A DNA stretch of 36,144 nt from Clostridium sulfidigenes. GTDB taxonomy: Bacteria; Bacillota; Clostridia; Clostridiales; Clostridiaceae. The notes under the pieces are model-generated. The model ran no database searches. It worked only from the letters and a program-made list of their open reading frames with translations, and was not told the DNA's origin. A program made the position numbers and the translations under genes. This document shows, one piece after another, positions 1-7,862 of this stretch (positions within the stretch are counted from its first letter, which is position 1; every line of letters begins with the position of its first letter). The DNA is taken from NCBI RefSeq assembly GCF_000732635.1, contig NZ_JPMD01000021.1, positions 1 through 36,144 of the forward strand, in the 5' to 3' direction.

Positions 1-49
1 GACCCTTCGGGTATGAACCGAATGCTCTAGCCAGCTGAGCTATTCCGCC
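1..49 (-). tRNA. tRNA-Met (CAT), elongator, 3' end cut by window edge
   Basis: On the minus strand the sequence begins GGCGGAA-TA-GCTC and has an anticodon stem TTCGG/CCGAA around the loop TTCATAC, giving anticodon CAT. The D arm and anticodon arm are intact; the T arm and acceptor 3' strand lie outside the window. It lacks the GGG/CCC anticodon stem of the neighbouring initiator tRNA, so it is read as the elongator. It lies 3 nt downstream of the fMet tRNA and is probably cotranscribed with it. Confidence 0.93.
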
Positions 50-52
50 ACA

Positions 53-128
<76 letters not shown>

Positions 129-133
129 TTATT

Positions 134-222
134 TGGTGCTGAAGACCGGAATCGAACCGGTACGGTGTTTAACCACCGCAGGATTTTAAGTCCTGTGCGT
201 CTGCCAGTTCCGCCACTCCAGC
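134..222 (-). tRNA. tRNA-Leu (TAA)
   Basis: An 89-nt class II tRNA with a long variable arm and encoded CCA. The acceptor stem is GCTGGAG/CTTCAGC, and the anticodon stem CAGGA/TCCTG encloses loop CTTAAAA, giving anticodon TAA. It is the first gene of the three-tRNA unit, about 25 nt downstream of the predicted transcription start. Confidence 0.97.
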
Positions 223-254
223 ATTTGTGTCATCACCTTTCAGCGACAATATTT

Positions 255-283
255 ATTATATGGTATATTATTAACTATGTCAA
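255..283 (-). promoter_or_regulatory. Consensus sigma-A promoter of the tRNA Leu-fMet-Met unit
   Basis: On the minus strand TTGACA (283-278) and TATAAT (260-255) are both perfect and separated by exactly 17 nt, placing the start near 248, about 26 nt upstream of tRNA-Leu. This is the arrangement expected for a strong stable-RNA promoter. Confidence 0.85.
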
Positions 284-387
284 CAGTATTTATATAGTTT
301 TTTATATTTTTTATTTATTTCTTCTTCACTTATTATAACTAAATGTAAAAAAAGCTAGGGTTTAATTTAACTGACATTAAAATAAAT

Positions 388-410
388 AAGAGTGCTTAAA
401 AAGCACTCTT
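388..410 (-). terminator. Hairpin terminator downstream of the S1-domain gene
   Basis: A 10-bp perfect stem AAGAGTGCTT/AAGCACTCTT with a 3-nt loop lies 21 nt downstream of the S1-domain gene stop. The following minus-strand bases are T-rich (TATTTATTTT) but not an uninterrupted U-run. It separates this gene string from the tRNA promoter. Confidence 0.7.
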
Positions 411-430
411 TAATCCTTTCGGTATAAAGC

Positions 431-847
431 TTAATTATATCCTTTTCTGCTATATCCTCTACCTTTTCCACCATCTTGGTGTTTTTTAAGATCTTGAAAT
501 CTTTCTTCACTATCTTTTAAGAATTTTGACATCCTGTCTTCAAAACTTCCTGAACTTGTAGTTTTAGATTTTTCCTTTTCCCAATCTATATCTACAGGTT
601 TAAAAGATTTTTTTGGTGTACCAGCTTGCTTTATGGATAAGCTCATCTTACCATTATCATCTACAGAAATGACTTTAACTTTAACCACATCATTTTCTTT
701 TAAATGATCATGTACATTCTTAACAAATACATCAGATACTTCCGATATATGAACTAAGCCTGTTTTCCCTTCCACTTCAACAAATGCACCAAAGTTTGTG
801 ATATTAACTACTTTACCTTCTATAATGCTTCCAGCCTTTAAGGTCAT
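431..847 (-). CDS. S1-domain RNA-binding protein, YabR/general stress protein 13 type
   Basis: This 138-aa protein starts with one S1 RNA-binding OB-fold (about residues 3-72; GSIIEGKVVNITNFGAFVEV and GLVHISEVS are the family signature). A charged Lys/Ser/Gly-rich tail with a GKGRGYSRKGY end follows. Single-S1 proteins of this family (B. subtilis YabR, YugI/GSP13) bind RNA or ribosomes; the precise role is not established from sequence. It lies at the end of the yabP-yabQ-divIC string, as yabR does in Bacillus, and is followed by a hairpin terminator. A good AAGGAGGG ribosome-binding site lies upstream of the ATG. Confidence 0.9.
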   Translation of the reverse strand: MTLKAGSIIEGKVVNITNFGAFVEVEGKTGLVHISEVSDVFVKNVHDHLKENDVVKVKVISVDDNGKMSLSIKQAGTPKKSFKPVDIDWEKEKSKTTSSGSFEDRMSKFLKDSEERFQDLKKHQDGGKGRGYSRKGYN

Positions 848-928
848 ATTGAAAAGACCCTCCTTAAATTTATAATTTAAATTTATATATACTATAACTA
901 ATAATAATTAGTCATAGTAATTTTCACT

Positions 929-1195
929 TTATTTACTGTCTATTACAGGAGATTCTCCTTCTTTAATTAACCCAAGCTTTTCCCTTGCAAGTTTTTCTAT
1001 ATACCGACTATCTTGTGATAGTTTAATCTCATCCTGTAACTTTTGATTCTTTTCTTGTGCTGCTTGTAACTCCGAAGTATAGTTATCAATATCTTTATGT
1101 TGTCTAAACATTATTATTTGTTGATTTATAAATGTAAAGCCTACGTAAAGAGCTATAAGTAAAAGACCTATCTTTTTTATGCTGAATTTCTTCAT
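929..1195 (-). CDS. divIC: Septum formation initiator DivIC/FtsB family
   Basis: This 88-aa protein has a short basic N-terminus, one membrane span (about residues 9-24), then an extracytoplasmic coiled coil (about 32-68) and the family motif YIEKLAREKLGLIKEGE. DivIC partners with FtsL and DivIB/FtsQ in the divisome and helps trigger septal peptidoglycan synthesis. Length and topology are normal for the family. The gene lies between yabQ and the S1-domain gene, its usual place in clostridia and bacilli. The 125-nt gap upstream could hold its own promoter; I found no convincing one. Confidence 0.92.
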   Translation of the reverse strand: MKKFSIKKIGLLLIALYVGFTFINQQIIMFRQHKDIDNYTSELQAAQEKNQKLQDEIKLSQDSRYIEKLAREKLGLIKEGESPVIDSK

Positions 1196-1320
1196 ATCGA
1201 TTTTCCTTCCTTATTACAAATAGTAACATGTCATAGGTTTTATTTTCAAGTAGTCAAATTAACCTATAGCTATATTGTAATTTGAATTTTTATTTTCTTC
1301 AACCCTTAATATTATAAATT

Positions 1321-1713
1321 TTATATTTTTTTTGTTATTTTGCTAAAAATAATTCTTATAGGATAGAATATATAATAAAATATTACTCTAAAAAACGTTA
1401 ATATGGCATTTAATATGCTTCCGTATGCTAATATAAATATATTACTAAATAGTTTAAAGTATATAAATAATCCAATTAAATTATATACAAACACATTAAA
1501 ACTCATGTAAGCATAGTTTGTATACATCATAAAAATAAATACTATAATTCCAGTTAATATCCAAAATAGCATATCCTGTATTGCTGTTATGATGGTTCCT
1601 GGCTCTTCAAAACCTCTTATTACTCTATATACATCAAAGAAAATACCAACTAGCATTCCACTAAGTAAGGAGAATATAAACAATGCTATTTGTCTACCCA
1701 TATCAAATATCAT
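1321..1713 (-). CDS. yabQ: Spore cortex biosynthesis protein YabQ
   Basis: This 130-aa, very hydrophobic protein has about four membrane segments (residues about 8-28, 45-65, 74-96, 100-125). The early motif GMLVGIFFDVYRV is the usual YabQ family signature. In B. subtilis YabQ is a sigma-E-controlled membrane protein of the mother cell needed for spore cortex formation. The ATG lies 7 nt after the yabP stop, and the AGGTGA that forms the end of yabP also serves as ribosome-binding site, so the two genes are translationally coupled. Confidence 0.93.
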   Translation of the reverse strand: MIFDMGRQIALFIFSLLSGMLVGIFFDVYRVIRGFEEPGTIITAIQDMLFWILTGIIVFIFMMYTNYAYMSFNVFVYNLIGLFIYFKLFSNIFILAYGSILNAILTFFRVIFYYIFYPIRIIFSKITKKI

Positions 1714-1720
1714 AACTCAA

Positions 1721-2017
1721 TCACCTAAATATTTTAGAAATGATACTATTTCGCTTCTTTGGTCTCTTTTCTTCACTTGTATATACTACATAAGATATTT
1801 TCCCCGTTATTACCACATCTCCATTTTGAACATCTAGCTTGGTCATCTTTAACTCTTCACCTCTGATATCCATATCTCCCAACACAGTTATTATAAGTAT
1901 CTGTTCATCATTGAAGCTTAGTATTTCTAAAACTCCATCTAAAGTCATCTTTTTTCTATTTTCTAACGTAATAAAACTCTTTTTATTTTCTAACGACATA
2001 TCTTTATTTGGTTCCAT
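1721..2017 (-). CDS. yabP: Sporulation protein YabP
   Basis: This 98-aa protein has the YabP/YqfC fold: a short N-terminus, then a beta-rich core (ITLENRKKMTLDGVLEILSFNDEQ, with LGDMDIRGEELKMTKLDVQNGDV further on). YabP is required for spore cortex assembly and is normally made in the mother cell under sigma-E. It is coupled to yabQ downstream and has a GGGGGA ribosome-binding site. The 76-nt gap upstream might hold a sporulation promoter, but no match was clear enough to call. The C-terminus ends in a basic RPKKRNS stretch. Confidence 0.93.
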   Translation of the reverse strand: MEPNKDMSLENKKSFITLENRKKMTLDGVLEILSFNDEQILIITVLGDMDIRGEELKMTKLDVQNGDVVITGKISYVVYTSEEKRPKKRNSIISKIFR

Positions 2018-2093
2018 AATATCCCCCTTAAACCTAAAAACATATTAGCTTTCTATAAAGATATATTCATTAAAAAATATTTTATGCTACTAT

Positions 2094-2354
2094 TTATTCC
2101 TTATCCTCTTCCCCACTGATTATTTCATACATATTCTTAGCATCTTCTTTATTAACATGATTAGCAATATTTATAATTCTTGCTTTTAATAATTGATTTG
2201 CAAATTGAATTTCTATTATATCATCTTCTTTTATCGTAGTACTTGGTTTTGCTACTTTTCCATTTATGGATACTCTACCATTTTCACATACATCTTTAGC
2301 AACAGTTCTTCTTTTAATTATTCTAGAAACCTTTAAATATTTATCTAATCTCAT
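2094..2354 (-). CDS. rqcP: S4-domain RNA-binding protein RqcP (YabO/HslR family)
   Basis: This 86-aa protein consists almost entirely of an S4 RNA-binding domain. It begins MRLDKYLKVSRIIKRRTVAK and includes NGRVSINGKVAKPSTTIKEDD. In B. subtilis, RqcP (YabO) works with RqcH on obstructed 50S subunits to add C-terminal alanine tails in ribosome-associated quality control; related HslR proteins bind heat-stalled 50S complexes. The position just upstream of yabP-yabQ-divIC is the conserved Firmicute location. AAGGAGG ribosome-binding site; hup's terminator lies between it and hup. Confidence 0.92.
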   Translation of the reverse strand: MRLDKYLKVSRIIKRRTVAKDVCENGRVSINGKVAKPSTTIKEDDIIEIQFANQLLKARIINIANHVNKEDAKNMYEIISGEEDKE

Positions 2355-2423
2355 AGTTGCCTCCTTAAACTATATAAATTTTTTTTGAAATTATACTTTA
2401 TCCTGTATCCCTATGAATAGAAG

Positions 2424-2452
2424 AAAAAACCCAGAACATTTCTAGGCTTTTT
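2424..2452 (-). terminator. Terminator of hup
   Basis: On the minus strand an A-run, the stem CCTAGAA/TTCTGGG (one G-T wobble) and a run of six Ts begin 8 nt after the hup stop codon. This is a compact intrinsic terminator separating hup from the rqcP-yabP unit. Confidence 0.75.
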
Positions 2453-2459
2453 CAAGTAA

Positions 2460-2735
2460 TTATTTATTTACTATGTCTTTAAATTCTTTTCCAACTTTGA
2501 AAACAGGAACTTTAGATGCTGGTATTTGTATTTCTTCTTTTGTTCTTGGGTTTCTTCCTACTCTAGCAGCTCTTTCTCTAGTTTCAAAAGTACCAAATCC
2601 AACTAGTTGAACTTTCTCTCCACCTTCAAGAGCCTCTTCAACACTCTCTATAAATGCCTTTAATACCGCCTCGTTATCTTTTTTTGTTAGTCCTGACTTT
2701 TCAGCCATTTTTGCTATTAATTCTGATTTGTTCAC
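2460..2735 (-). CDS. hup: DNA-binding protein HU
   Basis: This 91-aa HU/IHF-family histone-like protein has the typical N-terminus [20 protein letters not shown]. The [18 protein letters not shown] stretch forms the DNA-embracing beta arm. The dimer coats and bends the nucleoid. Length is normal. The start codon is GTG at 2735-2733 with an AAGGAGG site upstream. It has its own terminator and probably its own promoter in the 110-nt gap after mazG, consistent with high independent expression. Confidence 0.96.
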   Translation of the reverse strand: MNKSELIAKMAEKSGLTKKDNEAVLKAFIESVEEALEGGEKVQLVGFGTFETRERAARVGRNPRTKEEIQIPASKVPVFKVGKEFKDIVNK

Positions 2736-2845
2736 AATAGTACCTCCTTAATGTTAATTTTACGTAATTTATATTTTAATTACATAAAATAATACTTACA
2801 ATATTCTTACAAGTTACCTAGAATCCTTCTTTTTTTTGAAAAAAT

Positions 2846-4309
2846 TTATCTTTTAGTTGATAAATTATACTTTTTAGATTCACTCCAAAGGGTTTCCATT
2901 TCTTCCAATGTCATTTCCTTCATGTCAACACCCTTTTTAATACCAGATTCCTCAATAAATTGGAAGCGTTTTATAAATTTATCTATAGTATAATTTACTG
3001 CAAATTCTGGGTCAATGTCAAGAAGTCTTGCAATATTTACTGTGGCAAAGATTAAATCTCCTACCTCTTCCTGTATTTTTGACACATCTGAATTTTTATA
3101 TACATCTTTTATCTCTTGTAATTCTTCTATAACTTTCTCCATAGCTGGTTCTACATCATCCCAGTCAAACCCTACCTTACCAGCCTTTTTTTGAACCTTT
3201 TCTGCTCTAATAAGTCCAGGCATACAACGTGGAACATGTTTTAATTCATCGGTATAGCTAGTAAATTTCTTTTCTTTAACTTTAATTTTATCCCAATTCT
3301 CCAATATTTCATCTGTATCTTTAACTCTTACATCTGAAAATATATGTGGATGCCGACTTATCATTTTTTCAGTTATAGCTGCTACTACATCATTTATGTT
3401 GAAATAACCCTCCTCCTTACCAATTTGAGCGTGGAATATTACTTGAAAAAGTACATCTCCTAACTCCTCAATAAGTTTATTATCGTCCATTTCGTCTATA
3501 GCTTCAATAACTTCATAACATTCCTCAATTAAACCTCTTTTTAAAGATTCATGAGTTTGTTCTAAGTCCCACATACATCCATTTTCACTCCTAAGAGTAG
3601 ACATCACATTAATTAAATCCTTAAAATCCTTAGGACCTTTAAGATCCTTAGGAATATATATGGAAGTTAAATAATCAATATCCTCTTGTCTATCTAAATC
3701 ATATAGTTTAATTTTTCTTATACTTTCTTCTCCCTGTATACCTGCTGCTCTTACAAAGTATATATCACTATCATCACTATAATATTCGCATAGAGCTAAC
3801 TTCACTTCAGAAGCAATAAATTTATTATACACCTGGGTTATTATTACTCCTAATCTCTTATCCATAACCTGTTCCCTTATATCAAAGGCATCTATTATTT
3901 TTACCCCTTCTATTGGGTCAATCCTTAAGCTCTCTATAACTGCATCTACAAAACTTACTGATGGCATTAATCTAGCTTCTATTCCATTCTCCTTGCAGAG
4001 TTCTAATAATATAGTTACAGATTTTTCTGCAACTAGGGGATGACCTGGAACTGCATATACTAAGTCTCCTTCTTGCTGATAAATTTTTATAAGATCCTCT
4101 GCAATTGCCTTGTATATATGGTCAAAATTATTATATTCTTCATAAAAGTTATCATAGGTATTAAACTTTACACCCATAGATTCTAAGTATTTAACATTAG
4201 GGTGTTTTTCTGTTCTAAAGTATATATTTTTATTACTTTTCAAAATTTCTAGTACACCTATGGTTAAAGCATCTTTAGAACCAGGTCCTAAACCAACCAC
4301 TGTAATCAT
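2846..4309 (-). CDS. mazG: MazG-family NTP pyrophosphohydrolase fused to a tetrapyrrole-methylase-like domain (YabN type)
   Basis: A two-domain protein of 487 aa, the same architecture and length as B. subtilis YabN. Residues about 1-225 form an SAM-dependent tetrapyrrole methylase fold (MITVVGLGPGSKDALTIG, later YAVPGHPLVAE). Residues about 230-480 carry two MazG repeats with the EExxE...ExxD metal site in the first (LIEECYEVIEAID...EELGDVLFQV) and a second set (ELQEIKD...EEVGDLIFA). The MazG part hydrolyses nucleoside triphosphates, often seen as house-cleaning; the substrate of the N-terminal domain is unknown. It starts 17 nt after spoVB and is probably cotranscribed with it. Confidence 0.93.
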   Translation of the reverse strand: MITVVGLGPGSKDALTIGVLEILKSNKNIYFRTEKHPNVKYLESMGVKFNTYDNFYEEYNNFDHIYKAIAEDLIKIYQQEGDLVYAVPGHPLVAEKSVTILLELCKENGIEARLMPSVSFVDAVIESLRIDPIEGVKIIDAFDIREQVMDKRLGVIITQVYNKFIASEVKLALCEYYSDDSDIYFVRAAGIQGEESIRKIKLYDLDRQEDIDYLTSIYIPKDLKGPKDFKDLINVMSTLRSENGCMWDLEQTHESLKRGLIEECYEVIEAIDEMDDNKLIEELGDVLFQVIFHAQIGKEEGYFNINDVVAAITEKMISRHPHIFSDVRVKDTDEILENWDKIKVKEKKFTSYTDELKHVPRCMPGLIRAEKVQKKAGKVGFDWDDVEPAMEKVIEELQEIKDVYKNSDVSKIQEEVGDLIFATVNIARLLDIDPEFAVNYTIDKFIKRFQFIEESGIKKGVDMKEMTLEEMETLWSESKKYNLSTKR

Positions 4310-4326
4310 TTGAATCTACTCCTCTT

Positions 4327-5862
4327 TTAGTTTTTAATGAGCTTTCCCTTTATATCTTCAATGGTAAATATTTTAAATACAATCGACAGTATTCCAAATA
4401 TTACTACACCAAGGAAAATAGCTATTAAGCAAGCTATTCCATTACTCTGTGTATAATTATAGACATTATTATATATAAAAACAACAGATATTATCATAAT
4501 TAATGACACAAATAAAGGTTTTATAACTACTTCATATAGGTTTATCTTTACTTTGAGCAGTTTTTTAACCTCTTTCAAGTTTAAAATGCTAGTTACTGCA
4601 TATCCAACTATACTTCCAATTATTGCACCATATATATTAAACCTAGAGTTACTTACTAAAACATAGGTAATGATTACCTTAAATAGACACCCTATGGCAA
4701 GATAATATACCGGTTTCATATATCTACCACAACTTTGTAAAAGCGATGTAGTAGTCTGCGTTATTATAATTAATGGTATTGATAAAGATAATAATTTAAG
4801 TATTTCATGCCCTGCTACATCTCCCATAAACACTAATCCCATAATAGGCTTTGAAAGATAAAATAACCCTAAGGCGCTTGGAATACCTATAACAAAAGAT
4901 AACTTAAACACCATGTTTACCCTTCTGTATAATTCGTTTTGATTATGCATAGAATATACCTCTGATATTATAGGTACTAAAGCTGAACAAAGAGCAATAG
5001 AAAGTGCTAGTGGGATATTTTGAAGAGTCATAGCCTTACCTGTAAATTGACCATATAATATGGCACTTTCTTGAATAGTATAACCCGCTAACAAGAGTCT
5101 TTGAGGTACTATTATAGAATCAATTAAAGCCATAATCGTTCCAACTGCAGCTCCTACGGATATAGGAAATGCTGCTTGTACTAAGTTTGATAGTATTTTA
5201 TTACTCCTTTTCACTTTTAATTTATAAGACTTTGATCTAACAAATAAATATTTTATTACCAAGTAAATGCTTCCCAGTAATCCTCCAGCTACCGTTCCAA
5301 ATGCGGCTCCTGCTGCTGCATATTCAATTCCTTTAGGAAGTAATAAATATGCACATATCACGCCAAAAACCACCCTACCTATCTGTTCTATAATTTGAGA
5401 TATTGCAGTATTATTCATATTCTGAAGTCCCTGGAAATATCCTTTAAATGTACACATAATACATACAAATATAGGTGCTGAGGATATAATCATAAAGGAT
5501 TGATATGACTTATTATCCCACCTTAAGATATTTATAATATTATCTCCAAAGTACAACATTAAAAATGATATTATTATCCCAAGTGGAATCATTATTTTAA
5601 GAGTATCCTTAAGTACCTGTTTAACAGCATTGGTATCGTTGCGCACATTATACTCTGATATTAATTTCGACATAGCAATAGGTACTCCTGATGCTATTGC
5701 TACAAAAGTCATATATATAGGGTATGACATCTGATAATATCCCATCCCTTGGTCACCAATTAATCCTTGTATTGGTATTCTAAAAAACAAACCTAAAAAT
5801 CGTGCAAAAATAGTAGCTATTCCTAAAATCATAGTTCCTTTTAAAAGCGATTGTTTTTTCAT
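4327..5862 (-). CDS. spoVB: Stage V sporulation protein B, MOP-family lipid flippase
   Basis: This 511-aa polytopic protein has about 14 predicted membrane segments and belongs to the MATE/MOP superfamily with MurJ and Wzx. The N-terminus GTMILGIATIFARFLGLFFRIPIQGLIGDQGMG... is the SpoVB/YabM signature, and AMSKLISEYN is typical as well. In Bacillus SpoVB is needed for spore cortex synthesis and is thought to flip a lipid-linked peptidoglycan precursor. Its position before mazG and near spoVT matches Bacillus. AGGAGG site 3 nt before the ATG. A sigma-E promoter might be expected in the gap upstream, but I saw only weak matches. It could also be described as a general polysaccharide flippase. 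Confidence 0.92.
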   Translation of the reverse strand: MKKQSLLKGTMILGIATIFARFLGLFFRIPIQGLIGDQGMGYYQMSYPIYMTFVAIASGVPIAMSKLISEYNVRNDTNAVKQVLKDTLKIMIPLGIIISFLMLYFGDNIINILRWDNKSYQSFMIISSAPIFVCIMCTFKGYFQGLQNMNNTAISQIIEQIGRVVFGVICAYLLLPKGIEYAAAGAAFGTVAGGLLGSIYLVIKYLFVRSKSYKLKVKRSNKILSNLVQAAFPISVGAAVGTIMALIDSIIVPQRLLLAGYTIQESAILYGQFTGKAMTLQNIPLALSIALCSALVPIISEVYSMHNQNELYRRVNMVFKLSFVIGIPSALGLFYLSKPIMGLVFMGDVAGHEILKLLSLSIPLIIITQTTTSLLQSCGRYMKPVYYLAIGCLFKVIITYVLVSNSRFNIYGAIIGSIVGYAVTSILNLKEVKKLLKVKINLYEVVIKPLFVSLIMIISVVFIYNNVYNYTQSNGIACLIAIFLGVVIFGILSIVFKIFTIEDIKGKLIKN

Positions 5863-5976
5863 ACTTCCTCCTAAAAATACTTTATATAGTTAATAAGTAT
5901 TTTGATGAGAAACATTTTATTACTTAATGCATATAATATATACCTAATATCAATTAACTTTAACTTATCTAACAAT

Positions 5977-6019
5977 AAAAAAGCTGCCATAAGATGTGAT
6001 TAATATCAATCCTATGGCA
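5977..6019 (-). terminator. Terminator of spoVT
   Basis: On the minus strand TGCCATA/TATGGCA closes a hairpin whose interior holds a second pairing TGAT/ATCA; it is followed by GC and six Ts. It lies about 60 nt after the spoVT stop and before the spoVB transcription region. Confidence 0.75.
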
Positions 6020-6080
6020 ATAATTATATATTATACTCTTTATTTAATTTTATCTTATAGATATTTATGCTTTTTAGCAT

Positions 6081-6629
6081 TTACTGTTCCATTTGTTTTC
6101 CTAAGAATGAAGCTGCTGTTTCCGCAAGCTTTAACTCTAGTTCTCCAAACTTTACATTTTCTTTTGAAACTATGATTACCGTACCAACGGTATCTCCCTC
6201 CGCAATTATTGGTGCTACAACTTGTGTTGTATATTCATCTGCTGTCTCTCCATCACATATAGGTATTAGCCCCTGAGAGTTTTTATCTAGAAGAGTAGCC
6301 TTACGCATTTCCATAATTTTATCTACTTCATTACTAATCTTTTTATCTAAATAATCTTTCTTTGTCCCACCACTTACAGATATGATTGAGTCTTTATCAC
6401 AGATTATAACTATATTACCAATAGTTTGATGTAGCGCCTCGCTATATTCCTTAGAAAACTCACTCAATTCTTCTATTGGTGAATATTTTTTTAATATAAC
6501 TCCCCCTTCTCTATCTGTAAATATTTCCAGTGGATCTCCTTCTCTAATTCTTAATGTCCTTCTAATTTCTTTTGGTATTACAACACGACCTAAGTCATCT
6601 ATTCTTCTTACTATTCCTGTAGCTTTCAT
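6081..6629 (-). CDS. spoVT: Stage V sporulation protein T, transcriptional regulator
   Basis: This 182-aa protein combines an N-terminal AbrB-type swapped-hairpin DNA-binding domain (MKATGIVRRIDDLGRVVIPK..., residues 1-52) with a GAF-like C-terminal domain (about 55-180), the exact SpoVT layout. In B. subtilis SpoVT tunes the sigma-G regulon in the forespore. It is a single-gene unit: prsA's terminator lies upstream and its own hairpin downstream. A forespore-type promoter match (GTATA, 17 nt, GATAATA) precedes it. AAGGAGGA ribosome-binding site. Confidence 0.96.
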   Translation of the reverse strand: MKATGIVRRIDDLGRVVIPKEIRRTLRIREGDPLEIFTDREGGVILKKYSPIEELSEFSKEYSEALHQTIGNIVIICDKDSIISVSGGTKKDYLDKKISNEVDKIMEMRKATLLDKNSQGLIPICDGETADEYTTQVVAPIIAEGDTVGTVIIVSKENVKFGELELKLAETAASFLGKQMEQ

Positions 6630-6669
6630 TAAATATCCTCCTTATTTATGTAAATAGTATTAATGCTAT

Positions 6670-6698
6670 TATTATCCTTCTTAACGCAAATTTTATAC
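6670..6698 (-). promoter_or_regulatory. Candidate sigma-G (or sigma-F) promoter of spoVT
   Basis: On the minus strand GTATA (6698-6694) and GATAATA (6676-6670) are separated by 17 nt. This fits the forespore consensus (GHATR, then CATWMTA) with one mismatch. It lies about 40 nt upstream of spoVT, a gene under sigma-G control in Bacillus. The A+T-rich context makes chance matches likely, so this is a candidate only. Confidence 0.45.
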
Positions 6699-6728
6699 AT
6701 CCTAGAAATTTTTTCATTAATAAAAAAT

Positions 6729-6766
6729 AAAAAAGATTAATGCCAAATATGACATTAATCTTTTTT
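6729..6766. terminator. Bidirectional terminator after prsA
   Basis: A perfect 14-bp stem, AAAAAAGATTAATG/CATTAATCTTTTTT, surrounds a 10-nt loop. It lies 8 nt downstream of the prsA stop, is U-tailed in either direction, and closes the pth-mfd-prsA unit. Confidence 0.85.
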
Positions 6767-6774
6767 ATAAATTA

Positions 6775-7776
6775 TTAACTTAGTTTATCTTCATATAACT
6801 TTATTTTAGCTTCTTCTTGCCAAGCAGTTACTTTTTCTACCCATACATTATACTTATTTTGTTCTAATAGAACATCCTTAATCGCATCTTTAACATCTTT
6901 TAAAGGCCTAATAGGATACTCTTCTTTATCTAAGCATTTTATAACATGGAATCCAAATTGAGTTGATATAGGAGTCTTAGTATATTCCCCTTTCTTAAGA
7001 CTTATAGCTGACATTAAAAAAGTTTTATCATACTGATTACTAGTATATTCAATCCAACCTAAGTCTCCACCTTTTTCCTTTGTAGCATCTGTACCTTTTT
7101 CAGTAGCAAGCTTAGCAAAATCTTCACCTTTATCTAATCTTGCAATTATGTCTTTAGCTTCTTCTTCTGTCTTAACTAGTATGTGCGCTGGCTTAACTTT
7201 ATTTGGACTCTCAGTATATGAATTTGGATTACTATCATAGTAAGCCTTTATTTCATCATCTGTAACGGTAACATCCTTAACTACCTCTTCATATACAGCA
7301 TTAGATATTACTGCTGGTTTTAATTCTTCTAAGAAGCTTTCTTCTGTAACTCCAGCTGTTTTAAGAGCACTTTGATACTCTTCATCAGTTTTAAAGGATT
7401 TCTTTATCTCATCAAGTTTCTCTTTAGCCTTAGTCTGAACTTCTTCATCAGAAGGCACTACTCCAAGCTTTTCACCATTATTTTTTATGACAATATCATT
7501 AACCATAGTATCTAGTATACTTAATCTTTGATTCTTTATATATTCCATAGCCTCTGAATTTTCTTTATAATTTTCTCCATACTGAGCCTTTACTTGCTCA
7601 TAAACCGCATTTAACCTACTATCTACTTCTCCTAAGGTAATCTTTTCTTTATAAACCTTAGCAACTACTGTCTTATTAATACCTGCTTCTGTTTTTTCTA
7701 TCATTCCACACCCCACTGCTGAAAGCATTAGTGTAGATGCCATTAGACCAGCTAAAATCTTCTTTAATTTTATCAA
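6775..7776 (-). CDS. prsA: Peptidylprolyl isomerase/foldase lipoprotein PrsA
   Basis: This 333-aa extracytoplasmic foldase has a signal peptide KLKKILAGLMASTLM and a lipobox LSAVGC giving a lipidated Cys. An N-terminal SurA-like chaperone region follows, then a parvulin-type PPIase domain (about residues 190-285: AHILVKTEEEA, GGDLGW, FGFHVIK) and a helical C-terminus. PrsA helps exported proteins fold at the membrane-wall interface. I start at TTG 7776-7774 because a perfect GGAGG ends 8 nt before it. The in-frame ATG at 7791 has no ribosome-binding site; in fact the GGAGG lies inside its first codons. It is downstream of mfd and followed by a strong terminator. Confidence 0.93.
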   Translation of the reverse strand: MIKLKKILAGLMASTLMLSAVGCGMIEKTEAGINKTVVAKVYKEKITLGEVDSRLNAVYEQVKAQYGENYKENSEAMEYIKNQRLSILDTMVNDIVIKNNGEKLGVVPSDEEVQTKAKEKLDEIKKSFKTDEEYQSALKTAGVTEESFLEELKPAVISNAVYEEVVKDVTVTDDEIKAYYDSNPNSYTESPNKVKPAHILVKTEEEAKDIIARLDKGEDFAKLATEKGTDATKEKGGDLGWIEYTSNQYDKTFLMSAISLKKGEYTKTPISTQFGFHVIKCLDKEEYPIRPLKDVKDAIKDVLLEQNKYNVWVEKVTAWQEEAKIKLYEDKLS

Positions 7777-7862
7777 TTTATTATCCTCCATTCGGTTTTT
7801 TTTAGTTATTATTGCTATTTAATTTTACCATAAAAATACTATTAAATAAATAGTAGCTAAAT

